64,000 bases of DNA from UBA3102 sp964413055 (GTDB lineage Bacteria > Bacillota > Desulfotomaculia > Desulfotomaculales > Pelotomaculaceae): NCBI GenBank assembly GCA_964413055.1, contig CAYPRB010000006.1, forward strand, positions 1 through 64,000, given 5' to 3'. The translations under genes were made by a program, and so were the position numbers. The notes below the pieces were generated by a model. It worked only from the letters and a program-made list of their open reading frames with translations, did not search any database and was not told where the DNA came from. Shown here piece by piece: positions 33,213 to 41,521 of this stretch. How positions within the stretch are numbered: the stretch's first letter is position 1; each line of letters begins with the position of its first letter.

Positions 33213-33456
33213 ATTTTGTATTTAATGGTTAAGATTTTAATCAAATATTGTAAACCCAATAGTAGCACAGAAACATTATGGGGTCAAGAATCGTGTACTT
33301 TTGGTAGAAAAAAATGAAAACAACGACAGAAGATATGTTTAAAATTTGAATTATTATAGTAAATATATTTTATAGTATAATGAAAAACATATAAATTGTC
33401 GATAAATCAAGCAGGTAAAAATATAGACAGTTTTATGCCTGGCGGAGGATATATTA

Positions 33457-36348
33457 ATGAAAGAAATGTTTCCGTTCAGACAGTATTTTAAATTTCAATC
33501 TATTCGCTGGAAGTTGCTATTTTTTTTAACCATGGTGGTTATTATCGGTCTTGTGGCTACGGTAATATGGACGACCAGGGTAATCCGCATTGAAGCCAAT
33601 CTGGCTGCTTTAGAGAAGGCGAAGGGTGACCTGCGGCTTGGAGAGGCTTTATTGGAAAGCCGTTATCCTGGTTCGTGGTCAATCCGGGAGGATAAACTGT
33701 ATAAGGGTGAACACTTGATTAACAATGATAATACCATTGTGGACAAAGTGGGGCACCTGACAGGAGATACCTGCACCATTTTCCAGGGCAATACCAGGGT
33801 GGCTACCAATGTAATCAGAAACGGCAGTCGCGCCGTGGGAACTAAAGTTTCAGATGAGGTCGGACGAGTTGTACTTGAACAAGGCGGCGAATTTTTCGGT
33901 GAGGCGGAGGTAGTCGGTGTTAAGTATATGACGGCCTACAAGCCGATAAGAGACGAGACCGGCCGGATTATCGGTATGTGGTACGTCGGAGCCAACAAGC
34001 AGTTTGTCGACAGAATGGTCATGGAAGCCAATTTTAAGGTCATCCAAATTTTTTGCATTGTTTTATTGGCAATCACATTAGTTATCTGGTTACTTACCAA
34101 TTCCTTTACTTATCCGATTGAAGGCCTGGTTCAAGCAGCCAACCGGTTGGCCAACGGCGACTTGGATACTAAAATTACTATTGGAAAAAATGATGAAATA
34201 GGGCGTCTGGCCAAGACCTTTGAAAAAATGCGCGAAGTTTTAAAAAATCAATATTACAACCTGCAAAAAACCAACGAAATGCTGCAGGTGTCTGAGCGCC
34301 GTTTTCGTGAAATGCTGGAAAGTGTACATCTTGCTTCTGTGATTATGGATACTATGGGCGGCATCACTTTCTGCAATGACTTTTTGCTAAAAATCACCGG
34401 TTGGAAACGGGAAGAAGTCATCGGACTGAACTGGTTTGACATCTTTGTGCCCCCGGACCAACGGGAAACGGCCAAAGAAGCCGTGAAAGAAGTAAGGGAA
34501 GGCACCCTTGATATTTACAGCACGAGCGAAATTATGACTAAAAGCGGGGGGCATCTCCTGATTTCGTGGAACAACACTTACCTGCGGGGTATTGATGGTA
34601 GCATCGTTGGAATGGCCCGCATCGGTGAAGATATTACCGAGCGCAGAATAGCTGAGGAAAAATTACATGCTGCTCACCGGCAGCTGCTTGATATCATTGA
34701 ATTCTTACCGGATGCCACCTTCGTTGTTGACAGTAATAAAAAGGTAATTGCCTGGAATAAGGCGATTGAAGAAATGACAGGAGTGCCGAAAAAAGATGTC
34801 ATCGGTAAAGGCGAGTATGTCTATGCCCAGGCTTTTTACGGAGAGAAAAAACCGGTCTTAATCGACCTTATTTTTTCTGATGCGGAAATAGTTAAAAAGC
34901 ATTGTAAATTTATTGAACAAAAAGGGAATATGCTGTATGCTGAGTTTTATGTTCAATCTGTTTTTGGGGGGAAGGGAGCGCTCCTGTGGGCAACAGCTTC
35001 GCCGCTTTTTGACAGTAACGGTAATTTTGTGGGTGCGATTGAATCTATACGTGATATAACTAAACGCAAAGAAATGGAACAACAGCTTCAGTACCTGGCT
35101 ACCCACGACGTGCTTACAAGTATTCCCAACCGTTATTTTCTGAATGAAGCGCTGAAGCGGGCGGTGGCTAAAGCCAAGAGAGGGGAAAAAGGTTTCCTGC
35201 TTTTGATTGATTTGGATAATTTTAAATTAGTTAACGATACCTTTGGTCACGCTATTGGTGATGAATTATTGGTTAATGTCGGGCATGTTTTTAAAAACAA
35301 CCTGCGCGAGGGAGACCTCCTGGCTCGTCTCGGCGGTGATGAATTTGTCGTATTGCTGGAGAGGACTACGTTTGCGGAAGCTAATATTGTAGCGGAAAAA
35401 CTCCGCCAGGCAGTGGGCAGAAACGAATTTCAACTTGCAGAACATAAGTGCTGTCTCAATATAAGCGTCAGTATCGGTTTGGCCGCCATTAACGGCACCC
35501 TGGATGCCCAGAAAATTCTTTCTTACGCTGACAACGCCCTTTATACTTCTAAAGAAGGTGGCCGGAACCGGATTTCCTATGTAAAACCGGACGAAGATAT
35601 GGCCACCAGGTTTTCTGAAACCAATCAGATAGTCAGTTTAATTAAAGAGGCACTGAAAGAGGATGGTTTTATACTTTATTTACAGCCGGTGGTAAAGGTG
35701 AAAGACGGTTCAGTGATTCACCATGAAGCTTTGATTCGACTTAAGGACAAGAGCGGCGAGCTTATCACTCCCGATGATTTTGTACCGGTTGCGGAACGTT
35801 TTGGTTTGATGCCCCGGATTGACCGCTGGGTGGTGCAGGCTACGATAAAGACCCTGGGTGAACATCCCGGTATTAAAATATTTGTCAATCTTTCCGGATT
35901 GAGTCTGGGAGACGATACTTTGTTGGAACTCATTGAAGAAAAAATAAACGAAAGCCAAATAGACCCTGCCCGGTTAGGTTTTGAAATAACGGAAACCGCC
36001 GTGGTCAAGGATCTTACGAGGGCTGAACGGTGGATTTACCGGCTTAAAAAGTTGGGCTGCCGTTTTGCTCTGGATGATTTTGGTATTGGTTTTTCTTCTT
36101 TTTCCTATCTTAATAATCTTCCGGTCGATTATCTTAAAATTGACGGTTCTTATGTCCGTAACCTGCATCTGGATTCCACCCACCTGGTATTGGTACAGGC
36201 CATGAACAGTGTGGCTCATGCCCTTAAAAAGGAGACTATTGCCGAGTTCGTAGAAAACGAGAAGGTATTGAAAATTTTATCCGATTTAAAGATCGATTGC
36301 GGTCAGGGATATTACCTGGGCCGGCCGGCACCTGTTCACCGGCGATAA
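33457..36348 (+). CDS. Membrane c-di-GMP protein: Cache-HAMP-PAS-PAS-GGDEF-EAL
   Basis: A 963-residue protein. TM1 (18-42), a single Cache sensor domain (about 45-190), TM2 (about 195-215), HAMP (to about 268), two PAS domains (about 285-400 and 405-530), GGDEF (about 545-705) and EAL (about 725-955). The active GGDEF motif is intact at 626-630 (RLGGDEFV). The EAL domain keeps Glu757 in HEALIRL, FVNLSG, EITET, the DDFG pair at 873-876 and LKID, so both c-di-GMP synthesis and breakdown look possible. The Cache domain matches that of the chemoreceptor at 27308 and the second PAS that of the kinase at 16794. GGAGG precedes the ATG. Confidence 0.95.
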   Translation: MKEMFPFRQYFKFQSIRWKLLFFLTMVVIIGLVATVIWTTRVIRIEANLAALEKAKGDLRLGEALLESRYPGSWSIREDKLYKGEHLINNDNTIVDKVGHLTGDTCTIFQGNTRVATNVIRNGSRAVGTKVSDEVGRVVLEQGGEFFGEAEVVGVKYMTAYKPIRDETGRIIGMWYVGANKQFVDRMVMEANFKVIQIFCIVLLAITLVIWLLTNSFTYPIEGLVQAANRLANGDLDTKITIGKNDEIGRLAKTFEKMREVLKNQYYNLQKTNEMLQVSERRFREMLESVHLASVIMDTMGGITFCNDFLLKITGWKREEVIGLNWFDIFVPPDQRETAKEAVKEVREGTLDIYSTSEIMTKSGGHLLISWNNTYLRGIDGSIVGMARIGEDITERRIAEEKLHAAHRQLLDIIEFLPDATFVVDSNKKVIAWNKAIEEMTGVPKKDVIGKGEYVYAQAFYGEKKPVLIDLIFSDAEIVKKHCKFIEQKGNMLYAEFYVQSVFGGKGALLWATASPLFDSNGNFVGAIESIRDITKRKEMEQQLQYLATHDVLTSIPNRYFLNEALKRAVAKAKRGEKGFLLLIDLDNFKLVNDTFGHAIGDELLVNVGHVFKNNLREGDLLARLGGDEFVVLLERTTFAEANIVAEKLRQAVGRNEFQLAEHKCCLNISVSIGLAAINGTLDAQKILSYADNALYTSKEGGRNRISYVKPDEDMATRFSETNQIVSLIKEALKEDGFILYLQPVVKVKDGSVIHHEALIRLKDKSGELITPDDFVPVAERFGLMPRIDRWVVQATIKTLGEHPGIKIFVNLSGLSLGDDTLLELIEEKINESQIDPARLGFEITETAVVKDLTRAERWIYRLKKLGCRFALDDFGIGFSSFSYLNNLPVDYLKIDGSYVRNLHLDSTHLVLVQAMNSVAHALKKETIAEFVENEKVLKILSDLKIDCGQGYYLGRPAPVHRR

Positions 36349-36391
36349 TTAAGATGTTGTTGTTTGGAGATGTTAAAGTGGTAGGAGAACA

Positions 36392-36447
36392 GGCTCACCA
36401 AAAAAGAATTGGAACTTAATAAGTTCCAATTCTTTTTTGGTGAGCCA
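36392..36447. terminator. 56-bp perfect palindrome; bidirectional terminator that includes the tRNA-Lys 3' end
   Basis: The 28 bp from 36392 to 36419 are the exact reverse complement of 36420-36447, with no spacer; the centre is CTTAATTAAG. The right arm ends in the tRNA-Lys discriminator region and CCA (GGTGAGCC at 36440-36447), so the left arm holds a mirror copy of the tRNA terminus. The six-base A/T runs make U-tracts for transcripts from either side (the GGDEF-EAL gene and the tRNA cluster). Confidence 0.85.
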
Positions 36448-36513
36448 TCCAGGATTCGAACCTGGGACACCCTGATTAAAAGTCAGGTGCTCTGCCAACT
36501 GAGCTAATGGCCC
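36439..36513 (-). tRNA. tRNA-Lys (anticodon TTT)
   Basis: Minus-strand cloverleaf: acceptor GGGCCAT/ATGGCTC (one G-U), D-arm GCTCAGTTGGCAGAGC, anticodon loop CTTTTAA, T-loop TTCGAAT and encoded CCA. It is the last gene of a His-Gln-Lys cluster read toward lower coordinates. Confidence 0.96.
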
Positions 36514-36538
36514 GTAATTTAAAGCTGTTTTAATAAAA

Positions 36539-36613
36539 TGGCTGGGGCGGCTGGATTCGAACCAACGAATGCCGGTTCCAAAGACCGGTGCCTTACCGCT
36601 TGGCTACGCCCCA
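36539..36613 (-). tRNA. tRNA-Gln (anticodon TTG)
   Basis: Minus-strand cloverleaf: acceptor TGGGGCG/CGCCCCA (U1-A72 as in tRNA-Gln), anticodon loop CTTTGGA, T-loop TTCGAAT and encoded GCCA. It is the middle gene of the cluster. Confidence 0.95.
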
Positions 36614-36620
36614 GTATTAA

Positions 36621-36698
36621 TGGGGTGGATGATGGGATTTGAACCCACGGCCCCCAGAGCCACAATCTGGTGCTCTAACCAGCTGAGCTACATCCACC
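36621..36698 (-). tRNA. tRNA-His (anticodon GTG)
   Basis: Minus-strand cloverleaf: acceptor GTGGATG/CATCCAC with the extra 5' G facing discriminator C, which marks tRNA-His; anticodon loop TTGTGGC, T-loop TTCAAAT and encoded CCA. It is the first gene of the cluster. Confidence 0.95.
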
Positions 36699-36757
36699 GT
36701 ATTACAGCAGATTTTTCAAGTAAACACATCGTCCGCAAAAGCTATGTTAACAAATAA

Positions 36758-36997
36758 TCAAATTGTTGTCAAGGTGAAAGCAAAGGTAGTTGTGTTTATT
36801 CTGAGAAGTATCATGCATTCATAAAAATCAAGGTCGTAAGACAAAGCACACCCTTTCTGATGGCATCCAGAGAACCAATCATAAAGCTTAAATAGTCCCA
36901 ATACCAGGAGGTCAAATTCGCTTGAAACTGATAAATCTTCACCCGCGTCCGTTAAATTCCAAGGATCGTTGAAGTGTTTAAAATATGCAGGTGACAT
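36758..36997 (-). CDS. Hypothetical small acidic protein, 79 residues
   Basis: A minus-strand frame starting MSPAYFKHFNDPWNLTDAG, with EDLSVSSEFDLLVLGLFKLYDWFSGC in the middle. The composition (acidic, Trp and Cys spaced through helices) looks protein-like, but the ribosome binding site is poor and no family is recognised. It lies upstream of the tRNA-His-Gln-Lys cluster on the same strand. The remaining 300 bp up to tig hold a terminator-like hairpin and AT-rich promoter sequence. Confidence 0.35.
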   Translation of the reverse strand: MSPAYFKHFNDPWNLTDAGEDLSVSSEFDLLVLGLFKLYDWFSGCHQKGCALSYDLDFYECMILLRINTTTFAFTLTTI

Positions 36998-37109
36998 TTT
37001 TGACGAAAAAAATAATGCCTTTTAGATGTTATTTTAACACTATGACAAAATTTTTATTGCTAAAATGGGTTCAAGTAATTATAATTTTGTAGTAAGATAT
37101 GATTTAGTG

Positions 37110-37139
37110 CCAGGGCAGGCTGCAAGCCTTGGTATTTTT
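37110..37139 (+). terminator. Terminator-like hairpin upstream of tig
   Basis: CCAGGGC (37110-37116) pairs with GCCTTGG (37126-37132; one G-U), then TATTTTTC. No plus-strand gene ends here, so it may be a leader attenuator or an inactive remnant. Confidence 0.4.
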
Positions 37140-37334
37140 CATTATTTTTAAGAAATCAACTGTAGAAGGTAGAATTTTTTATTGAAATTGGTTAAAATGT
37201 TGTTAACGGTGTTTGGATGCAACCGTTAAACGTATTAAATGGGAGAGCGTGGGCTTTTCTATTTAGATAAAGATGTAACAATGATTATAATTTTACTTAG
37301 GTTCAATTATCAAACTGTATAAGGGGGAGCATAT

Positions 37335-38651
37335 ATGAAAGCTAACGCGGAAAGGATAGAAAAGAACACCGTTCTCCTTGAAATAGAGGTGGACGCTGAA
37401 AAATTCACCAGGGCTATGGAGCAAGCCTACCGTAAGCTGGTAAAAAAATTCAATGTCCCTGGATTTCGTAAAGGGAAGACACCACGACCCATATTCGAGC
37501 GCTATATTGGTAGAGATGCGCTTTATGAAGAGGCTATGGATGGACTGGTACCGGAGGCTTATGTCGATGCGGTTAAGGATACCGGGATCGAGCCGATAGA
37601 ACAGCCGAATGTTGAAGTTGTGCAAGCGGAGGAAGGCAAACCGGTTGTATTGAAGGCAATGGTGCAGGTAAAACCAGAGGTTAAATTGGGTCAGTACAAA
37701 GAATTGGAAGTTGTTAAAACGTCCTTTGCGATAACTGAAGAAGATGTAGAAAAAGAACTGGAAGCGCTACGGGACAAACATGCCGAATTGTTGGTTTTGG
37801 AAGAAGGCAAGGTGGAAAATGGTGATATCTCCGTTATTGATTTTTTGGGGAAAATTAATGGGGAGCCTTTTAAAGGAGGGGAATCCAAAGATTATAACCT
37901 TGAGATCGGTTCCGGTTCCTTTATTGCAGGATTTGAGGAGCAAATAACCGGTATGTCCATCGGCGAAACCAAGGATATTCAGGTTACTTTCCCGGATAAT
38001 TATCAGGCAGAAGAACTAGCCGGAAAGGATGCTGTATTTACTGTTACTGTAAAGGAAATCAAACGGAAAAAGCTGCCGGCTATCGACAATGAATTTGCTA
38101 AGGATGTGAGTGAATTTGATACTCTGGAGGAATTAAGAAATGATATTTCGAATAAATTAAAACAAGCTGCTGAAAATAATTCTGAGATGCTGTTTCGGAA
38201 TAAAGCCGTTGAAAATGCAGTTCAAAACGCTGAGATAGAGCTCCCTGAAATCATGATTGAAAACAAACTGGCAGAAATGTTTAGAAACCTGGAATTACGT
38301 CTTGTAAGCCAGGGAATAAATTTAAGTGATTATCTGGAATACTCCAAAATATCTCCGGATAAATTGAAGTCTGATATGCGTCCAGATGCCGAGTTGAGTT
38401 TGAAAACAGATTTGGTGTTAAATGCTATTGCCAAGCTTGAGGAAATCAAGGTGTCTGACGAAGAGGTGCAAAAAGAAACAGAAAAGATTGCGGCACAATA
38501 CCGACAGGCCGAAGCGGATATTCGTGCCATGCTGGAAGAGCAAGGTAAGATGAGCATGATTGAGGATGGAATATTAAAGGAGAAAACGGTAGAGTTCTTG
38601 GTTAACAGTGCCAAGGTTGTGGAGGACACCAAAAAGCAGGATACAGAATAG
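37335..38651 (+). CDS. tig: Trigger factor, ribosome-associated chaperone and prolyl isomerase
   Basis: A 438-residue protein with the standard three parts: N-terminal ribosome-binding domain carrying FNVPGFRKGKTPRPIFER (the G-F-R-x-G-K-x-P signature that docks on L23), a central FKBP-type PPIase domain (about 150-240, DISVIDFLGKINGEPFKGGES and FEEQITGMSIGE) and a long helical C-terminal domain that cradles nascent chains. GGGGGAG precedes the ATG. It leads the tig-clpP-clpX series, a conserved arrangement. Confidence 0.97.
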   Translation: MKANAERIEKNTVLLEIEVDAEKFTRAMEQAYRKLVKKFNVPGFRKGKTPRPIFERYIGRDALYEEAMDGLVPEAYVDAVKDTGIEPIEQPNVEVVQAEEGKPVVLKAMVQVKPEVKLGQYKELEVVKTSFAITEEDVEKELEALRDKHAELLVLEEGKVENGDISVIDFLGKINGEPFKGGESKDYNLEIGSGSFIAGFEEQITGMSIGETKDIQVTFPDNYQAEELAGKDAVFTVTVKEIKRKKLPAIDNEFAKDVSEFDTLEELRNDISNKLKQAAENNSEMLFRNKAVENAVQNAEIELPEIMIENKLAEMFRNLELRLVSQGINLSDYLEYSKISPDKLKSDMRPDAELSLKTDLVLNAIAKLEEIKVSDEEVQKETEKIAAQYRQAEADIRAMLEEQGKMSMIEDGILKEKTVEFLVNSAKVVEDTKKQDTE

Positions 38652-38708
38652 TTATAATTTAAAGTAGCGGATAAGAAATGTTTCCGTTAAAATTATTTAG
38701 GAGGCGCA

Positions 38709-39305
38709 GTGAATTTGAATCTGGTACCAATTGTAGTGGAGCAGACCAACCGCGGTGAGCGGGCTTATGATATATACTCAAGACTCTTAAAGGACCGGAT
38801 TATTTTTATCGGCGGTCCGGTTGACGACAATGTAGCTAACTTGGTGATCGCCCAGTTTCTTTTTTTAGAAGCTGAAGACCCGGAAAAGGATATCCATATT
38901 TATATTAATTCTCCCGGAGGTGTGGTTACTGCCGGAATGGCAATTTATGATACCATGCAGTACGTTCGTCCGCCGGTTTCAACCATTTGCCTGGGGCAGG
39001 CCGCCAGTATGGCTTCATTACTGCTGGCTGCCGGGACAAAAGGAAAACGGTACTCCCTACCCTACGGAAGGATTATGGTCCACCAGCCCCTGGGCGGGGT
39101 TCAGGGCCAGGCAACAGATATAGATATTCACGCGCGAGAAATTTTGCGGACGAAAGAAATTTTAAACCAAATCCTTGCCAGGCATACCGGACAACCTGAG
39201 GAAAAAGTTGCCCGGGATGTTGAAAGAGACTTCTTTATGTCAGCGCAACAGGCAAAAGAATACGGTATCATTGATGAGGTGTTCGATGCCAGGAAGCAAA
39301 GGTAA
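38709..39305 (+). CDS. clpP: ATP-dependent Clp protease proteolytic subunit
   Basis: A 198-residue serine peptidase that forms the tetradecameric ClpP barrel. The triad is Ser100 (GQAASMAS), His125 (IMVHQPLGG) and Asp174 (VERDFFM). INSPGGVVTAGMAIYDTMQ is the conserved handle region. The GTG start has AGGAGG 4 bp upstream, somewhat tight; TTG 38715 is an alternative. It lies 13 bp before clpX, with which it works as ClpXP. Confidence 0.97.
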   Translation: MNLNLVPIVVEQTNRGERAYDIYSRLLKDRIIFIGGPVDDNVANLVIAQFLFLEAEDPEKDIHIYINSPGGVVTAGMAIYDTMQYVRPPVSTICLGQAASMASLLLAAGTKGKRYSLPYGRIMVHQPLGGVQGQATDIDIHAREILRTKEILNQILARHTGQPEEKVARDVERDFFMSAQQAKEYGIIDEVFDARKQR

Positions 39306-39318
39306 AAGAGGTGAAAAT

Positions 39319-40569
39319 ATGTTTGGAGACAAAGGGCAATTAAAGTGTTCATTTTGCGGGAAGCTGCAGGACCAGGTAAAAAAACTGGTTGCCGGTCCCG
39401 GTGTTTATATTTGCGATGAATGCATCGAACTTTGCAATGAAATTATCGAGGAAGAACTAAACGAAGATTTCGGCCTGGAACTAGGTGATATTCCAAAGCC
39501 GAAAGAGATTAAAGGCATTTTGGATCAGTATGTCATCGGTCAGGAAAGTGCCAAGAAATCTCTTGCGGTTGCTGTTTACAACCATTATAAAAGAATTAAC
39601 CTGGGCGGCAAAATTGATGACGTGGAATTGCAAAAAAGCAACATTGTCATGCTGGGTCCGACAGGCAGCGGTAAAACCTTGTTGGCCCAAACCTTGGCCC
39701 GGCTTTTAAATGTACCTTTTGCCATTGCCGATGCTACGTCGCTCACCGAGGCGGGTTATGTCGGTGAAGATGTCGAAAATATATTGTTGAAACTAATCCA
39801 GGCTGCGGATTACGATGTTGAAAAGGCTGAAAAGGGCATCGTTTATATTGATGAAATTGACAAGATCGCACGTAAATCTGAGAATCCGTCCATTACCAGG
39901 GATGTATCCGGTGAAGGCGTCCAGCAGGCATTATTGAAAATATTGGAAGGCACTGTTGCCAGTGTGCCGCCGCAAGGTGGACGCAAGCACCCCCACCAGG
40001 AGTTTATTCAACTTGATACGACCAATGTCCTATTTATTTGTGGCGGTGCTTTCGACGGGGTGGAAAAGATCATTCAAAACCGCATCGGTAAAAAAACCAT
40101 GGGATTCGGTGCCGAAATTAAAGTGAGAAATGAGCAAAACATAGGAGAAGTACTCAGCCGTATTTTACCGGAAGACCTGCTGAAATACGGGTTGATTCCC
40201 GAGTTTGTAGGCCGGTTACCAATTATTGTAACCCTGGATGCTCTGGATGATGAGGCACTGATACGTATTCTTACCGAACCCAGAAATGCCCAGATTAAGC
40301 AGTACGAAAAGTTATTTGAACTGGACGGGGCAAACCTGGAGTTTTCTTATGAGGCTTTGCAAGCAGTGGCGGAGGAGGCCATGAAGCGTAATACCGGTGC
40401 CAGGGGATTGAGGGCTATTCTGGAAGAAGTGATGCTGGATGTAATGTATGATGTTCCGTCCCGGGAAGATATTGCCAAGTGTATTATTACCGGGGAAACC
40501 ATCTTAAAGAAGGAACCGGCGCGGGTTATTTACCTGGACCGTAAGAAGAAAAAAGAAGAGACGGCATAA
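39319..40569 (+). CDS. clpX: ATP-dependent Clp protease ATP-binding subunit ClpX
   Basis: A 416-residue AAA+ unfoldase. The N-terminal zinc domain uses Cys10, 13, 32 and 35 (CSFC, CDEC). Walker A is GPTGSGKT, Walker B YIDEIDK, and the pore loop lies near GYVGEDVE. The IGF-type loop that docks on ClpP is seen as MGFGAEI. ATG 39319 follows GAGGTG and starts the protein at MFGDKG as in relatives; the frame is open further upstream but inside clpP. A strong terminator follows. Confidence 0.97.
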   Translation: MFGDKGQLKCSFCGKLQDQVKKLVAGPGVYICDECIELCNEIIEEELNEDFGLELGDIPKPKEIKGILDQYVIGQESAKKSLAVAVYNHYKRINLGGKIDDVELQKSNIVMLGPTGSGKTLLAQTLARLLNVPFAIADATSLTEAGYVGEDVENILLKLIQAADYDVEKAEKGIVYIDEIDKIARKSENPSITRDVSGEGVQQALLKILEGTVASVPPQGGRKHPHQEFIQLDTTNVLFICGGAFDGVEKIIQNRIGKKTMGFGAEIKVRNEQNIGEVLSRILPEDLLKYGLIPEFVGRLPIIVTLDALDDEALIRILTEPRNAQIKQYEKLFELDGANLEFSYEALQAVAEEAMKRNTGARGLRAILEEVMLDVMYDVPSREDIAKCIITGETILKKEPARVIYLDRKKKKEETA

Positions 40570-40582
40570 ACAAAAGAACTAA

Positions 40583-40619
40583 AAAACCTGGTCGATTTAA
40601 ATCGACCAGGTTTTTTTTA
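40583..40619. terminator. Bidirectional terminator after clpX
   Basis: AACCTGGTCGATTT pairs perfectly with AAATCGACCAGGTT, with an A-run before and T-run after. It serves clpX and the convergent transporter gene. Confidence 0.9.
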
Positions 40620-40637
40620 GTAATAGAAGGTGCTAAT

Positions 40638-41216
40638 TTAGTTGCTGCCTTTTGCCCACGGCTTACCCACCGGCAGAACGTCACGTCCGTATTCATCATT
40701 AAAAATAATGTGAGCCATGACATACCAGGCGCAGAGAGCGCAAAGAATCAGGTCGTAACCGGCAACCTTGGTCCACATATCGGCTGCTGCGGTAAAGTGC
40801 GCCAAATCGAGGAAAATAAAGCCCAGCAAAAGTAAAGTGAAGGTGAGAGCCAGCATACCGTTGGTTCTCCAGGAGCCAATCCACATAATAAAAGTGTAAA
40901 TGGTCCAGGTCACTAAGAAGTAACCAACTTCGATTCCGCCGCAGGGAAATATTCCGTAGTGCTGCCCTATCCAGATTAGTGCCAATGAGATCCAGAAAGC
41001 GCCGTAGGAACAAAAAGCGGAATAACCGAAGTTATTTCCGGTTTTTTGTTCCTGGAAACCTGCAATCATTTGCATGGCACCGCCGAAAATCAAACCCATC
41101 CAGACAACGGGACCTACTTCGCATAAACCAATGTTATGAATATTAAGGAGCAAAGTAGTTCCGCCGAACCCTGCCAATCCTACTACCGCAGGATTGCCGA
41201 TTTTTGCGCCTGCCAT
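40638..41216 (-). CDS. Acetate/succinate transporter, GPR1/FUN34/YaaH (SatP) family
   Basis: A 192-residue membrane protein with six segments. NPAVVGLAGFGGTTLLL contains the NPAPLGL-type signature of this family, which forms hexameric channels for acetate and other short carboxylates. A second hallmark is seen in GYSAFCSYGAFWISLALIW. It would handle acids such as those made by the AOR at 19443. GGGGGG lies before the ATG. It is divergent from lonB, with a 15-bp inverted repeat between them. Confidence 0.9.
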   Translation of the reverse strand: MAGAKIGNPAVVGLAGFGGTTLLLNIHNIGLCEVGPVVWMGLIFGGAMQMIAGFQEQKTGNNFGYSAFCSYGAFWISLALIWIGQHYGIFPCGGIEVGYFLVTWTIYTFIMWIGSWRTNGMLALTFTLLLLGFIFLDLAHFTAAADMWTKVAGYDLILCALCAWYVMAHIIFNDEYGRDVLPVGKPWAKGSN

Positions 41217-41391
41217 ATTAAATCCCCCCTATTAAATTAGTTTAAATAAGTGCTTACCTAATTACAAACGACAATTTATTAGGTTTAAGAACCTTTTTCT
41301 TAAAAACCACCTCCTCTTTTTAAATATTTTAAATTATCAATAAATTTATCGACCAACTAAATTATATATATTTTTTTAAAAAATAGTAAGC

Positions 41392-41425
41392 GACTTTAGG
41401 TCAATAAATATATTGACCTAAAGTC
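41392..41425. promoter_or_regulatory. 15-bp perfect inverted repeat between the acetate transporter and lonB
   Basis: GACTTTAGGTCAATA (41392-41406) is repeated inverted at 41411-41425 around AATA. No T-run follows directly on either strand, and it lies between divergent genes, so an operator is more likely than a terminator. The rest of the 305-bp gap is AT-rich. Confidence 0.5.
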
Positions 41426-41521
41426 CAGTATCAGTATATTCCCCTTTAATCAACAAAAAAGGATTAGAAATTGAAAAACTTAGCAATAATAAGCATAAGA
41501 ACCCGATTGAGGAGGTATAAC

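Noticed and set aside
36419..36713. Plus-strand coding in the tRNA cluster
   Set aside because: The short open frames here lie across tRNA-Lys, tRNA-Gln and tRNA-His and are not genes.
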